The notes below the pieces were generated by a model. It saw only the letters and a program-made list of their open reading frames with translations. It ran no database searches and had not been told where the DNA came from. Below, piece after piece: positions 33,101-45,819 of a stretch of 64,000 nucleotides of DNA. Each line of letters begins with the position of its first letter. Position 1 is the first letter of the stretch. This stretch comes from Symbiodinium microadriaticum (Eukaryota; Sar; Dinophyceae; Suessiales; Symbiodiniaceae), in contig LSRX01000836.1 of NCBI GenBank assembly GCA_001939145.1, forward strand, positions 98,074 to 162,073. Reading direction: 5' to 3'. Both the position numbers and the translations under genes were made by a program.

Positions 33101-36100
33101 GGAAACCCCTGTGCCCGACATGAAGGTCGCCCATTGCTTCCATCCTGCTCCATAGGATCTCCGGGTGGAATCAGCCAGTTTGCTAAGCACTGCAAACTGG
33201 CCAGTCTGATCCAGCTGGTGCAGCAAATTCTCGCCCGGCAGACCAACATTCGCAAAGAATCGGTCTCGTTCCTCCCCAAGCAGCACGGGAGTGACAAGCT
33301 TTCGGTCCTCTGGGTCCTTGGCGGAACGCCCTCCAACTCGCGTGTCCCCGGCATCGGGCCAAAGGGTGGGCTCCTGAATGGGCCCCTCGTGAGCTTGAGT
33401 GTGGAGGAGGTCCAACATCTCCCGAGGCCGCTCTGGGTTAATTTCCCAGGCTTGAAGCCAGACCTCGAGTTGCTGACGTGCGGCTTCTTCGTCAGGATCA
33501 AGGCAATTCCCCGCCTTCAGTGGTTCTTCCTGCCAAAGACCGAGGATTGCAGCTGCAACTTGCCAGCCAGGTTCTTGAACGACTCGCCTCAGAGCTTCTT
33601 CCTGCCCAAGAGCATCAGCTAGCTCTGCCCACTGTGTGGTTGTGAGCCCCTGGGCTCTGGCGATTTCACCCAAGCTAAGCCTCCGAGCAGCTCCTGTCCC
33701 GCTTGGGATGAGGGTGGCTCCAGGCCCCTTGATGTCCTTGGTAGGTCCCACGAAAGCACAAGCAGGTCCAGTGACCTTATGAACAAGGCACTTGGGCGGA
33801 ACACCTGGGCCCTTAACATGACCAAACGGGTGAGGCAGCCAAGGATCGCCAGTAGTTACAATCCCTGGTTCCTGTGTGAGTACTCCTGAAATGCTCTGGA
33901 CCTCAGAAGCAGTCCCACTATCCAGAGGGATCATCTGCATCGACGGGGGAGGATTAGCACGGAACTGACCTAGATCCTTGGGTGGGGAGGAAGTACCTTT
34001 CCAACAGAAACACACCGTTCTTCTCCGGGCCGTGATGGCACCAAGATGCGAGCTGATGTACTGGTATGTTTCCACATTTGGGAAGAACGTCTCCGCGACA
34101 TGCACGAGACGAGTGGTCTCAAGTTGCCTGGGGCAGTCGACGACAAGTTTCTTGAGCCGATGGCCTTGAGCTTCCAAGACTCTTTCAAACCGCTTTCGCT
34201 CTCTCCCTGAGGGATCCTGGGAGAAAGTATACCAGGCGTACGGGTGGTCCCCTGGCCTCCAAATGCCAAACAAGCGAAGGGCGATGCCACAGCTAGTGAC
34301 TTCAGGGTACTCTTCGACGTGGAGAGGCTGCCAAGGAACTCGCAAACACACCTGCTTGAGCGGTCTCGGGGCCAGCTCAGCTGGGTGAGTGAGCTGTCTC
34401 GCGACATTTCCTTGATTGGAGTCCCGTCGCCACTTCCGTCCATCCGTCAGCCGCAAGCTGCTTGCGCACGATCTGCAGATCCTCGCGGCTGAGCCAGTCA
34501 GCCAATTGGTTCCGATAGGTGCGTATATAGACAGGGTGTACCGTGAAGCGGTTCTCCGACTCCAAACGCTGGACAAGACGGACCAACAAGCTAGAGGCGC
34601 GGTTGCGGGGTCGGCGTTTATGCAGCCATGTCCTAACGTTCATGTTGTCGGTGACGTACAGGACCAACTCGCCGGTCCACTCGGCTCTGCGGTGACAAGC
34701 CAGCACAACAAAAGCCAAGAGTTCCATGACCGAAGTAATGTCGGTTTCCTCCCCTTCTCTAGCCAGATTTCGGAGTCCTTCCCGATGCTGATCCACATTG
34801 TCCGCATGGAAAACCTTGGCCTTCCAGTCGACGGCCCCTATCCGGTCTAAAGTTGCATCCCCACCAGTGATCCGAGCGCGGGCGGTCACGCCTGGGAGAG
34901 CTAGCCGCTCTCGGATGGGAAGCAATTTCTCAAACACCGAGACGAAACTGCATTGAAGTGGGGCCTCAAGCTGCAGCCTAATAAAATCCAGTGCGTCCCA
35001 AAAATCTTCCCACCGTCGATCCTCTTCTGCGTGACTGCCGGCTTCAACTTGCACAAGGGTATTGTTAGTGCTCTTACCCCCGGAGCCCTTGTTACCCTGG
35101 AGGTTCCCCTTGAGCAAGTGATAAAGAGTAGGAAGGTGTGGTCCAATACTGGGCACAGCCTATCAACTCCTGCAAGAGGCGAAGAGGGACCTCCCGGCAG
35201 CCTCTTTGTAGGGCGGTCTCACCCAGCAAATATTTCGCCTTAATGCGCTTCGGCTCTGGCAGGCGAACCTCCTGGGTGTCAAACTTCATGTGGAGGCCCC
35301 AGAGCAACTGGGTTGTGGAGGGTTCACCTTCTTCGGCCATTTTCTCGACGTTCACCCCTTCGGGGCCCCACACGAGTTGCATCGTCTCGTCCAGCACAGC
35401 GAGAGAGTCGAACACCCGGTTACCGACCATTGGCTCCACTACCACGCCGTCGTCCATCAGCCATTTCGACTCAAACGGAACCACGTCATTGAACCTGGGA
35501 TCCGCCGGTCGGAACGACCCATGGTGTGCCCGAGCCGCTGCACTCCAAGCCACGAACTCACCCGGGGAGCCTACCCAACCGAAGGGCATAGCCAGGCTCA
35601 AGATAATGAGCCCTGCAAGCTTTACAGCAAACTCGGGGACGTCTTTCGCCCGCAAGAAGTGCCATTTGAAAGCGCGAGGCACGTCCCTCTTAGCGCACTT
35701 TTGCGGTACCCCGGGGTGGCGTGCTCTCCACCAGAGGGNNNNNNNNNNNNNNNNNNNNNNNNNNNNNNNNNNNNNNNNNNNNNNNNNNNNNNNNNNNNNN
35801 NNNNNNNNNNNNNNNNNNNNNNNNNNNNNNNNNNNNNNNNNNNNNNNNNNNNNNNNNNNNNNNNNNNNNNNNNNNNNNNNNNNNNNNNNNNNNNNNNNNN
35901 NNNNNNNNNNNNNNNNNNNNNNNNNNNNNNNNNNNNNNNNNNNNNNNNNNNNNNNNNNNNNNNNNNNNNNNNNNNNNNNNNNNNNNNNNNNNNNNNNNNN
36001 NNNNNNNNNNNNNNNNNNNNNNNNNNNNNNNNNNNNNNNNNNNNNNNNNNNNNNNNNNNNNNNNNNNNNNNNNNNNNNNNNNNNNNNNNNNNNNNNNNNN

Positions 36101-39100
36101 NNNNNNNNNNNNNNNNNNNNNNNNNNNNNNNNNNNNNNNNNNNNNNNNNNNNNNNNNNNNNNNNNNNNNNNNNNNNNNNNNNNNNNNNNNNNNNNNNNNN
36201 NNNNNNNNNNNNNNNNNNNNNNNNNNNNNNNNNNNNNNNNNNNNNNNNNNNNNNNNNNNNNNNNNNNNNNNNNNNNNNNNNNNNNNNNNNNNNNNNNNNN
36301 NNNNNNNNNNNNNNNNNNNNNNNNNNNNNNNNNNNNNNNNNNNNNNNNNNNNNNNNNNNNNNNNNNNNNNNNNNNNNNNNNNNNNNNNNNNNNNNNNNNN
36401 NNNNNNNNNNNNNNNNNTGCCGACAGGTGCTACGGGGCGAAAACCCGGCTTCGGGCAGGGCGGACTCGCCTGACAGAACCCATCGACACCAGTCTACCAA
36501 AACTTGTCCCTCGGGGCCGGTGACGGCTCGGGACGCAAACGGTGCCAGCCCGGCCCAAAGACTTTCTGAGACGCACCACCATATGGGGCTGGTGCCGCTA
36601 TCAGCGCGAGGGATTAGCCTCAAGTGCAGGCCTCGCAACTGACGAGCCAACAGGGCCGTCAGGGCTGGGATCACTAAAAGTAAAGTGCCTGAGAAACCAC
36701 TTAGGGCGGCTTTCAAGCACTCGAGAAGAGCAGGACCGCTAGCTCCCTCGAAGGTAACATTCTTCAACCACAGGACCCAACAATCCGATGTCAGGGTTGG
36801 GCCGGGCTGAGATATAGCCCAGGTACACCAGGCGTGCTGGCCACCCTGAGCATCTGGCAGCGGCCGCACCGTCACCGTGTCCTCAGCTCCCAATGTCCGC
36901 ACCACCTCAGAGTCCATCTCTGGGACTGGCACAAACAAGGAAAACTGTCGGGGAGATGAGTGGGCGGTACCACCACATAAACTGATGTCAACAGACGGGC
37001 GCGCCGGATCCCCAGCATCATCTTCCTCGACACCTGCCTTGCATGGTGTCTGCGGGCGACGACAGCGATAGCAGGGATGCGGCTTAGACGGTATAATGTC
37101 CCCGATAGCGTCCTGGGCCTCGAGGAAACTTCCCCAACCGTCAACTTCGAGCTCGCGAACGACTCGTGCACCCTGTGTGGCAATTTCAAGAAGCTGCTTC
37201 ACCTGAGCAGTAGAGCATTGTGCGGTGCGCATATGCCCTCTATGAATCACAACTGCCCCGTACCCTTCAATTGCCCCCGCTCCTCGGACAGTGTCGATCT
37301 CGACGATCCCTTGATGCGAGAGGCGGATGACGCCCAGAAGCTTGCCTTGCATGAATCGTCGGGCAAACAACTGCAAAACCCGAAAATCTTTTTCATGGTC
37401 GGGGTAAATGCAATCATGTGCGTTGTGTCGGACGAAAGCTTCAGCGGTGCTGATATACGGACTAGCGTCTCCTAGGTGCTGAAACGCGGCGCTGCTCTCC
37501 TCCCACAACTCTCGACGCAGATCACGAGCATGCTCTCAAGCTGTGGTCAAGTCACCCTCGAATGCCAAAGCGACGTGGAGACAAAGACACTGGCGCATTT
37601 CCTCTGCTTGTTCAAGTTGCAGGGCCACTCGCAAATCGTCCGGCAGAGTCAGCTTATCTTGAGCATCGAGAATGTCGAGGGGCGGTACGCCTTCCCACAA
37701 GGGGTGGTTGAAGGTCATCTGACCTCTCCCTACTCCATCCGTCCAGACAAAAGTGTCAAAACGCTTCGGGTTCGGGGAGATTCAAACCTGCTTTGACCCC
37801 GACAGAATTCAACACTTCTTGGGCTTCCTCGGCAAGCTGTGGGTGACCGTAGTCAATAGCCTGGGTAAGTATATCAGAAAGCTGCACAACCTTCCCCTGC
37901 ATCTCAGCATTGACAAAGTGAGAGGCAACATGAGAATGCAAATGGTCACTGCACCCAGCAAGAGGAGCAAGCTTCTTACTGGCAAGGAGCTTCTCGTAAG
38001 CCTCCTTTCTCTTTTGTGCTTCGGCGGTGCCAGCCTGTACTGATGTGACTTCTGTGTCCTGCCGAAACTGTTGATGCCACGAGTAGTCGGGCCCCTCGGC
38101 AAGATTCCCAAGCTCATGCTCGAGTTGCGTGACAGGTCCCTGATAGTCTTCCGGTACAGCCCACCCGGCTTTGTCCTTAGCTTTGGCTTTGGGGTGAGCC
38201 TTTGCCTTTCCTTGGGCGGTCGCGCCAGGTTCTATCTTAGAAGCCTGCTCTTCCTTAGCTTGAGCTCGGAGCTGTGCAACTCTCCCATCAACTTCTTGTG
38301 GGTTGACCTTTGGCCCGCTGCGAAGGCCTCCCCGCCGGAGCACCTGCATGGCGACTGTGTAATCAAGCTTGGACAGCTTTGGCAGCGGCTCATGCGCGTT
38401 TGGGCAATTGCTCCGATGGCACCCGATATGACAAGCGGCGTCCCAACAGATGGGCTTTTTCGTCTTCGGGCACTGCGGTGCATGCTGAATAGACCTCTTA
38501 ACTTCGGCAGGGCTAAGGCGTTTCCCCGCAGGGTAAGCTTTCGGGGCGTCTCCAGCCTTATTGGGATCAGGTCTCAAGGCGAGTCGAGGCGCCCGGCCGG
38601 ATTTATCGATATCCTCAACATCAGGAGACGGAGCGTCTGCGTTGGCAGGATTGGTGGAGCCGAGCGGGCCTGCCGTCTTCCGATGATCTGGGCGCTTCTC
38701 CTTGGTGACATGGTCATGCAACTGCTTGTTAAGCAGCCTCGCCATGGCCTTGTTCTGACGCGGAAGGATCACCCGCTGGTAGTACCCGGCTGGATCAGCC
38801 AAATCCCATACTCTCGGGAACTGGAAATTGGCTTGACCGGTGGCACTCGGAGACAGCGCCACCAACTTGAAGTCCTCCAGGCGGGGATTCTCAGTCCCCA
38901 ATTTGGCACAAAGACGCCGCCGACTCTCACGAATCTCTTCACACCACACAGCAGTCATCTCTTCGAACAGCTGCACACAGTATGTGAAAGGAAAAGCATT
39001 CTCAGCCTCTTCGTGTGCTTCCCTAAGGGCTTGCAAAAACTTGTTCCTCTCCTGAACATGCTCGAGGCCATACGCACTTCCAAAGACCTTAATGGAATTT

Positions 39101-42100
39101 TCAGCATAGCGAAGCCAAGTGAGGAAAGTCGTAGGGGCTGTACTACGAGCCTCGATCTTATGCTCGGTCGGTGGCGACCAATTCTCAATCTGCTCAACTC
39201 GAGCGGTTGCGCAATCGGCCGCTAGTAAGGTAAAGCTTTCAGTTCCACCCCACCACAACCCTGCTATCGAAAGAGCCACACGGTTGGTGATCAAGACTGG
39301 CCACTTTATCAAGCTAAGCTCGTGCTTAGCATGCAGTCCGGCCCTCTTGATACTGTGAAAGAGCTCTTTTCCATAAACGCCCTTGCAGAGTTCGATCGAA
39401 AGTTGCCCGCATCCCCTGGCCAAGAAAACGTCGAGTTTCTCCCCTTCCTTGATAGAGCTCACTTGCCCTTTGGTCCCCGTCTTGTCCTCATCTTGAGCCT
39501 TCCGAAGTCCATCAATCGCATGGATAATCCGGTCAGTCGCTAGGGTAGGGTCGCTCGGTCCGAGCTGCTCGCCAAAAGATGCCCCCGCCTTTCGAACAAG
39601 GCCTTGTCCAAGGCCGATGGAAGGTTGCTGGAGCGACAAAGCTCCAGTAGCAGCACTTACCAGCCCTGAAGTAGCCTCTGACCCGGTTGTTGGGAAAAGG
39701 CGGGCGACCGCATCCGGGAGCCCACCACTTGAAGCCAAGAGGTGGTTATCAGGCGGTGTCACCCTGGCTTGGACCAAGCCGCTTTCCTGCGTCAGGCCTG
39801 GGGGCAGAGGTGGCGGTGGCACCTGAGGTCCGGTCAGAGATGGTCTCCGTTCTGACCAGGCTAAGGGGTCCTTTCCAATCCCGACTTCCTCCTTGCCTTC
39901 GTCCCGGGTGCCCTCTAGTGCTCCTAGCACACTCATCTGAACAATTTCCGGCCCGATGTTGTAAGCACTGGCTACCAGGGCGATGGCCTCCCCAATGGAA
40001 GCACCTTGGGCACGCGCATCCCGAAACGAATCATGCAGTGCACCGCTGTCTATCTCCTGAGGCGGTCCGACCTCTTGAGAAATGGTTTTAGGCGTAGAAG
40101 ATACCGAGATGGTCGGTGGCCTAGGAGGTGTGCCGAACTCATCTCCTTCACTTCCGACACCCTTAGTCAAGACCAAGCCCTCGTCATGTGGGAGGAGAAC
40201 AAGTCGTGGTTCCTTCACAAGCTGCCTGAGCTGCTCAGGTCGGAGACTAGCAGACGGTGCCTCTTTAGGGTTCACCTCTCTTCCTTCCCGCTCTTTAAGC
40301 CATTCCCACGAATGCGGGGCAATCTGGCTAACCTGAATCGAGACACCTCTATCTTCTAGTTCGGTGGGGGCGGAGTACAAGAATTCCTGCAGCCAAGTCC
40401 GAGGATAGCGGCCTGATTGATCAGTCGAGGGCGGTTCGCCCAAGCAATGCCATGGCAAACTCACACGCAGGCGAAAGGAAGCAATCTTCACTGCAGCTCT
40501 TTCTGTGCGGCGGCTGTCCTCGGCAATCCCTTCTACTTCCCCTAGGAAAAGGAACCAACGGGTCTTGACTCCGGACCCAAAGAAAGGGTGGAGCCTCACC
40601 AACACCGGTGCACCAGCCTTTGGGTGTGCCACCCTCTCGACTCGAGAGGGTTTCTCATACTCAGAAGAACTAAGCCTCTGATGTCCCACATCTGGGGAAC
40701 TCGGTTCCTCAAACCGGACGATTCGACTGGGTCCATTCTCAAGACGGGTGTCAGCGGATTGGCTACGTCGGATGGAATGGAGGAGGGACTCCTCAGGCCT
40801 TCGTTTCGCAGTACCATGGACAGGAGCGGGGCTGTTAGAACGCCCGGTCTCCGCCAGATGCTTGCTGCATAAGGGTGTCCCCTTGTGCGCGCCATGCACC
40901 TTGTTGAAACAGGAAACCACGCTGCATTTCCTTCCTTGACACGACAGCATGTACAGCTGACCACGGTGATTACAAAGCCTAGCACACTCACGCCCGCCCA
41001 AATCCGAAAGTTGAAGATCATCCACCAAAAGACGGGTCGGTTCGGCCGCGGCTTTGTCATCACACCCTTCAGGTGCTAATGCCCGGGGTTTGCCCTGGAG
41101 CTCAAGCCCGATTAAAACAGCCTCACAGGGATCAGAGATCTGCTCGGCTTCGGACTCTGAATCGGGATCCAAAGGGCGGATCACCCCTTGATCCTGTATC
41201 TGGCGCGGGACCTCAGTAGTTCTTCGGCACGATCGGCACGAGCAGCACAAAAGGAAGCCATGAAGGAGTCTCTTGAGTGAGCGGAGTCCACGCCAGAAGA
41301 GCACCAATGCCCTCCAGCCATCCAGACGACCATAAGCACCCAAATCGATCACAGAGTCGGCATCAATGGCGGCAAACTCTTTGCAATGGTATGCTCCGGG
41401 CTGGGCGCAATGTTCGGCTCGACAAAGATGGATTTGGTCTGCTCGTTCCAAATGTTCACGGAGAGCTCGGGCGGTAACACCCAGGATACGTCCTGGCTTT
41501 ATCCACAGTCCGTGTCGGTCGATCCGAGTGCGGTGGGTCCAGTCCGGCTGCATCCTGACTGCTCCTTGGGGAAAGCGAAGGACCAGATCGTGAGGACGTC
41601 GTCCGGCCCCTCTTCCTCGTACTTGCCGTTGGAAGTACTCGGTGTCCACCGGTGTGGAGCTCCCTGGGCCGACCAAGGTCACCGGAGCATAAGTGGTCGG
41701 AGTGGCTGTCACTGGAAGATGACGAAGAGCTGGGTCGACGGCTTGGGCACCTTCTCGCACCCCTCGCCTTCGACAACCACATCCACAGCAAAACCACTTC
41801 TCACACGCCTTCAAGGACCACACCAAGGCTGTGAGCAGCCCAATCATAAGAGTAGCAAGGGCGGTCCACCCAGCTACTGGCCAGTATCGCCCGAAGGAGA
41901 TCACCCCGACTTTGTCCAGCAAGTAGAGGGCCCAACCACCTTCCGTTCCCAATGACCCCTTCTGCTCGGGGGTGGAAAACACCATGAGATTGGTCCAACC
42001 AAGGAGGACACGAAAGTTCCATTCACCCCACCACACTGAAGTAGTACTGGTAGAGGTCGCTCCTTGGGGTGGATCACCCATAACTGGTGGAGACGGAGGC

Positions 42101-43730
42101 TCGCCTGTTGACGGTAGCCCAGTCTGATTCCCCGAGGACAAAGTTCGCCACGGCAGCCAGCTGTCGATGAGGGTTGCGGCAACCAAACAGTTACCAGCAA
42201 CGACGGCGGCCGCTGAGCGAACCATTATGACAGTGTCCCTGATAACAAATCAAACTGAGCCGAGATTCTTGAGAGGAACAACGGCCAGTTCGCATGCAGA
42301 ACTCTATGTTATTTCTAACGAGCAAAAGCGGTTTTGAGTTCGGACTTCTAGGCTCTAAATCAGCATGAGCTGCCATTAGTAGTTGGAGTTCACAAGATCA
42401 AAACATGTCGATGGAACCAGGACTTCACCAACAACGTGTACATGGCAGCAATGACCCTTAAACCCTAAACTCTAAACCCTAGGATCCTAAAACTCCAAAC
42501 CCTAGCTACAATCACAACACTATTTCAGGCTGTCAGAAAGTATGGAACTCCTATTGTCCTAGTCACGGGATCCATCCTGGGAATCTTGGGGAGCCCAACC
42601 ACGGGACACCTTTTGGGGTTTAGGGTTTAGGGGTTAGGGTTCAGGGTTTAGTGTTGAGGGTTTAGGGTTTAGGGTTTAAGGACCCCCTGCCATTTGTGAT
42701 GATTCCAGGATTCTAAAACATGCCACCTGCCGCGACCTTCCTGACTTGCCACCTTTCTTAAAGACTTCATTGCGGCTTGGCGTGTGTAGGGTTTAGGTTT
42801 GCGAACTCATGTTTTCGGGTGACTAAGTACAGTACTAAGACTCACTGGGATTTGGGGCTTTCGTCCCTCACTGCAGAGCCGAACCCCGTTTTACAACCCA
42901 TATAGAGGCCCACATGGGAACCCGTATGCTAACCCTTCATAGCAACCCTAGCATTCCCAGTAGAACCCTAAAAGGCCACACTTCTCGCAACAGTCTTGCA
43001 GCCCTCCATCACCACCCGAAGCCCTAAACCCTAAACTCCCTGCCAGCTACCGAGGTGGCAGAGTTGGCAGAAAACCCTCTAGTACAAAGAGTCATATCAG
43101 TCTTTGACAAGGCTCACCGGGCTGCTGGTTTCTCTAAGTGGGTTTTGGGGGGTTTTAGAGTGCAGGGCAGGATTTCAAGTAGTCGTTGAGGGCAAGACAT
43201 GGCAAGACCTGTCCCTCTTCTAAGTCCTCACACCCGAAGCCGTGACAAGCGTCGATATTTTTGTTTCGAGACTGTCTTAGGACAGTTGAAGGACAGGATG
43301 GCATAATCTGTACGCCACTTCCAAGTTCAGGGCTCCGGAGGTTTCTTCTGCCTCTCGGTTCAGAGCATAGATGTCCGAACAAGCAGGCTGAGGTTTGGTG
43401 CTGTTGATACTTGAGGTTCCACCACGGCTGACCCGCCGGCACCAGGGTGATCGGGAGAGAGAGACGCGACAACTTGGCAAGACAGATCTCCATCTCGCTC
43501 TCTCTCTCTCTCTCTATCTCCACTCCTGAACTCTACACCCTAAACCCTTAATTGACTCGAAACCGTCGCTCCCTCTCTTGTCCGAAGGCCACAACACCAT
43601 AAACCCTTGCAGACACAGGCCCTGAGGACGCAAGTTCGAGCCTCTGGTAGTCTAGGGGCCTGGGTCTAAGAGTCTGGCAGATTGTTCCCTTACAGAATAT
43701 GTAAATTTATAAACAAATATAAGTAAATCA

Positions 43731-43777
<47 letters not shown>

Positions 43778-45782
43778 CGTATGTATGTGTGTAGAGAGAG
43801 TACACGGGGTTATCCTCTGGGGCCTGAATGATTACTGCACCAATATTATTATCACAAGCTCCAAAACCCCAGGCCGCAGGCTCTGTGTTACAGACTCTGC
43901 AAAAGATCGGGAAACCTCTACAAAGCAAAGAGCCCAGAACAGGAGCGGATGGCGCTAGAGTTTTTCAAACCCCTACTTTCTAAATCCTCCAAAACAGCCT
44001 GGAAAAAAGAGCGAAACCTTTATGAACCGGAATCCCTAAACCCTGAACTCTTAACCTTAAACCCGAAACCCTAAACCCCTAAACCCCTAAACCCCAAACC
44101 CTAAACCCTGACCACCCACAAGAGGATGGTAATGGTACTGTGTCCTTCATCGAATTCCTCCTGGGGCTGGCAAAGTTGGCCGGCGGGACCTCGGAGGCTG
44201 CGGGCTTTTGGGCTTTTGGGGTTTGGGGTTTAGGTTTAGGGTTGTGGGTTTAGGTTTAGGGTTGGTCTAGGTTTAAGGTTTTGGGTTTGCGTTTAGGTTT
44301 TGGGTTTTGGGTTTGGGGTTTAGAGTTTTGTGTTAGCTTTAACAGGTGGGTTTCAGGGTTTCATAAAGGCTATAAGGGTGTTAGAGGGTTGTCCAGCGGT
44401 TTTAGCTGGTTTCAGAACACTTCTGCTGTAGGGTTTGTTGCGGTTTGGGGTTTAGGAGTTTAGGGTTTTGTGAGGTTTGGGGTTTGGGTGTTAGACACTT
44501 GCTACAGGCATTTGCGTAGTTCTCTGAATCAGGGTCACTTTTAGGGTCCTGTTCATGAGGGGGCCGCAATTTTTTTGGGTTCCTAAATACAAAAGGGACA
44601 CTAATTTAGAGAACCCCTAAACCCTAAACCCGAAAGCCTAAACCCTAAACTCTAAAGCCTAAACCCTACTCGTGTACAGGGCCGGTCACCGCGACAAGGA
44701 TCCCAGGTTAACCGCCATCCCCTGAGCTCCAGACCTCTGAACTCTGAAAGCCCGAAGCCCGAAACACTCAAAACATCATTTATAATAATAATAATTATTA
44801 TGATTATTATTATTATTATTATTGTTATTATTATTATTGTTAATATTAATATTATATATATTATAAGGTTTAGGGTTTAGGGTTTATAGGAAGCCTTCTC
44901 CTCGTAACAGTTCAGAAAGGAGCCCGCAAAAGTAGAGCCCAAGCTGTGCATCCTTGGCCAGGAGCACAAGCTACGATTCGCCTTTGCAATCTATGATGTG
45001 AACAAGGTCACCGGCCCAGCTACCTGTGTTTCAGGTTCAGGGCTTTTCATGCGGCTTGATGCAAGCTTGCTTAGAGTTCAGGCTTGATGATTTAGGTCGC
45101 CGCGAGGGTAAGAAGCCGCAGAGGCATGAGGTACAGGCCCGGATGTTTCAAGCGACGAAGTGTTCAAAAAGTCACAGAGGCACCATGACTGGTTGCAAGG
45201 TCAGTGGAAGCTATGATTGGACAACAGTTGTGCCAGTAACCTTAGCCGGTTCATGCTGGTGCACGCTTTTGCTTTCCGCTTCAATCAGGAGCTAGTTGCA
45301 GTCGCAGCTGTCTTCTTCCCAGGTGTTTCAAGATTGCTGTTTCTGTTGCGTTGCGGTGCAGTTCTGGTCAGTACTGCGAGTTTCGATTCTGCTACTGCAC
45401 AAGCATATGCATAGTAGCTGTTTTCCCGTTACTCCAAGCTCCAGGGTTGCAGATTTGGCTGCTATACGTAGTACATAATCTCATCCTCATCCTCATCCTC
45501 ACGATCACCAGCAGCAGTATATGCAACAGCATCACCCACAATCAGCCATATCAGCAGAATCATCACCGTGGGCAGCATCAGCAACAGAAGCAGCATCATA
45601 ATCATAAGCATCTGAAGTACATTCAACTCCATCAGTAGCACAATCATCATGTTGATCATGATCACCGTCATCATCGTCATCATCAACATTACCATCATCA
45701 CCATCATCATCTTCTTCTTCACCAGCATCACCAGCATCAGCATCGTTATCACCAGCATTCTCTCCAGCATCAGCATCAGGAT

Positions 45783-45819
<37 letters not shown>

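Larger units (their letters stand above)
27740..42430 (-). mobile_element. DIRS-type tyrosine-recombinase retroelement, about 14.5 kb
   Basis: On the minus strand the order is gag-like ORF, reverse transcriptase, RNase H, unknown region, tyrosine recombinase, J-domain, zinc ribbons, and an acidic C-terminal ORF. Reverse transcriptase plus RNase H plus tyrosine recombinase, with no DDE integrase, defines the DIRS group. DIRS elements are usually 5-6 kb, so this is unusually large. Reading is broken by a TGA, several frameshifts and an assembly gap, so this copy is probably inactive. Termini were not defined: no inverted terminal repeats were visible by eye. Coding spans 27,853-42,225; TTTAGGG-type DNA lies beyond at about 27,350 and 42,450. 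It sits antisense in calcineurin B intron 4. Confidence 0.8.

Noticed and set aside
33400..34440. DNA cytosine methyltransferase domain in the DIRS element
   Set aside because: Dinoflagellate retroelements with such domains are reported, but no PCQ-type catalytic motif or cofactor motif is visible; kept only as an open question.
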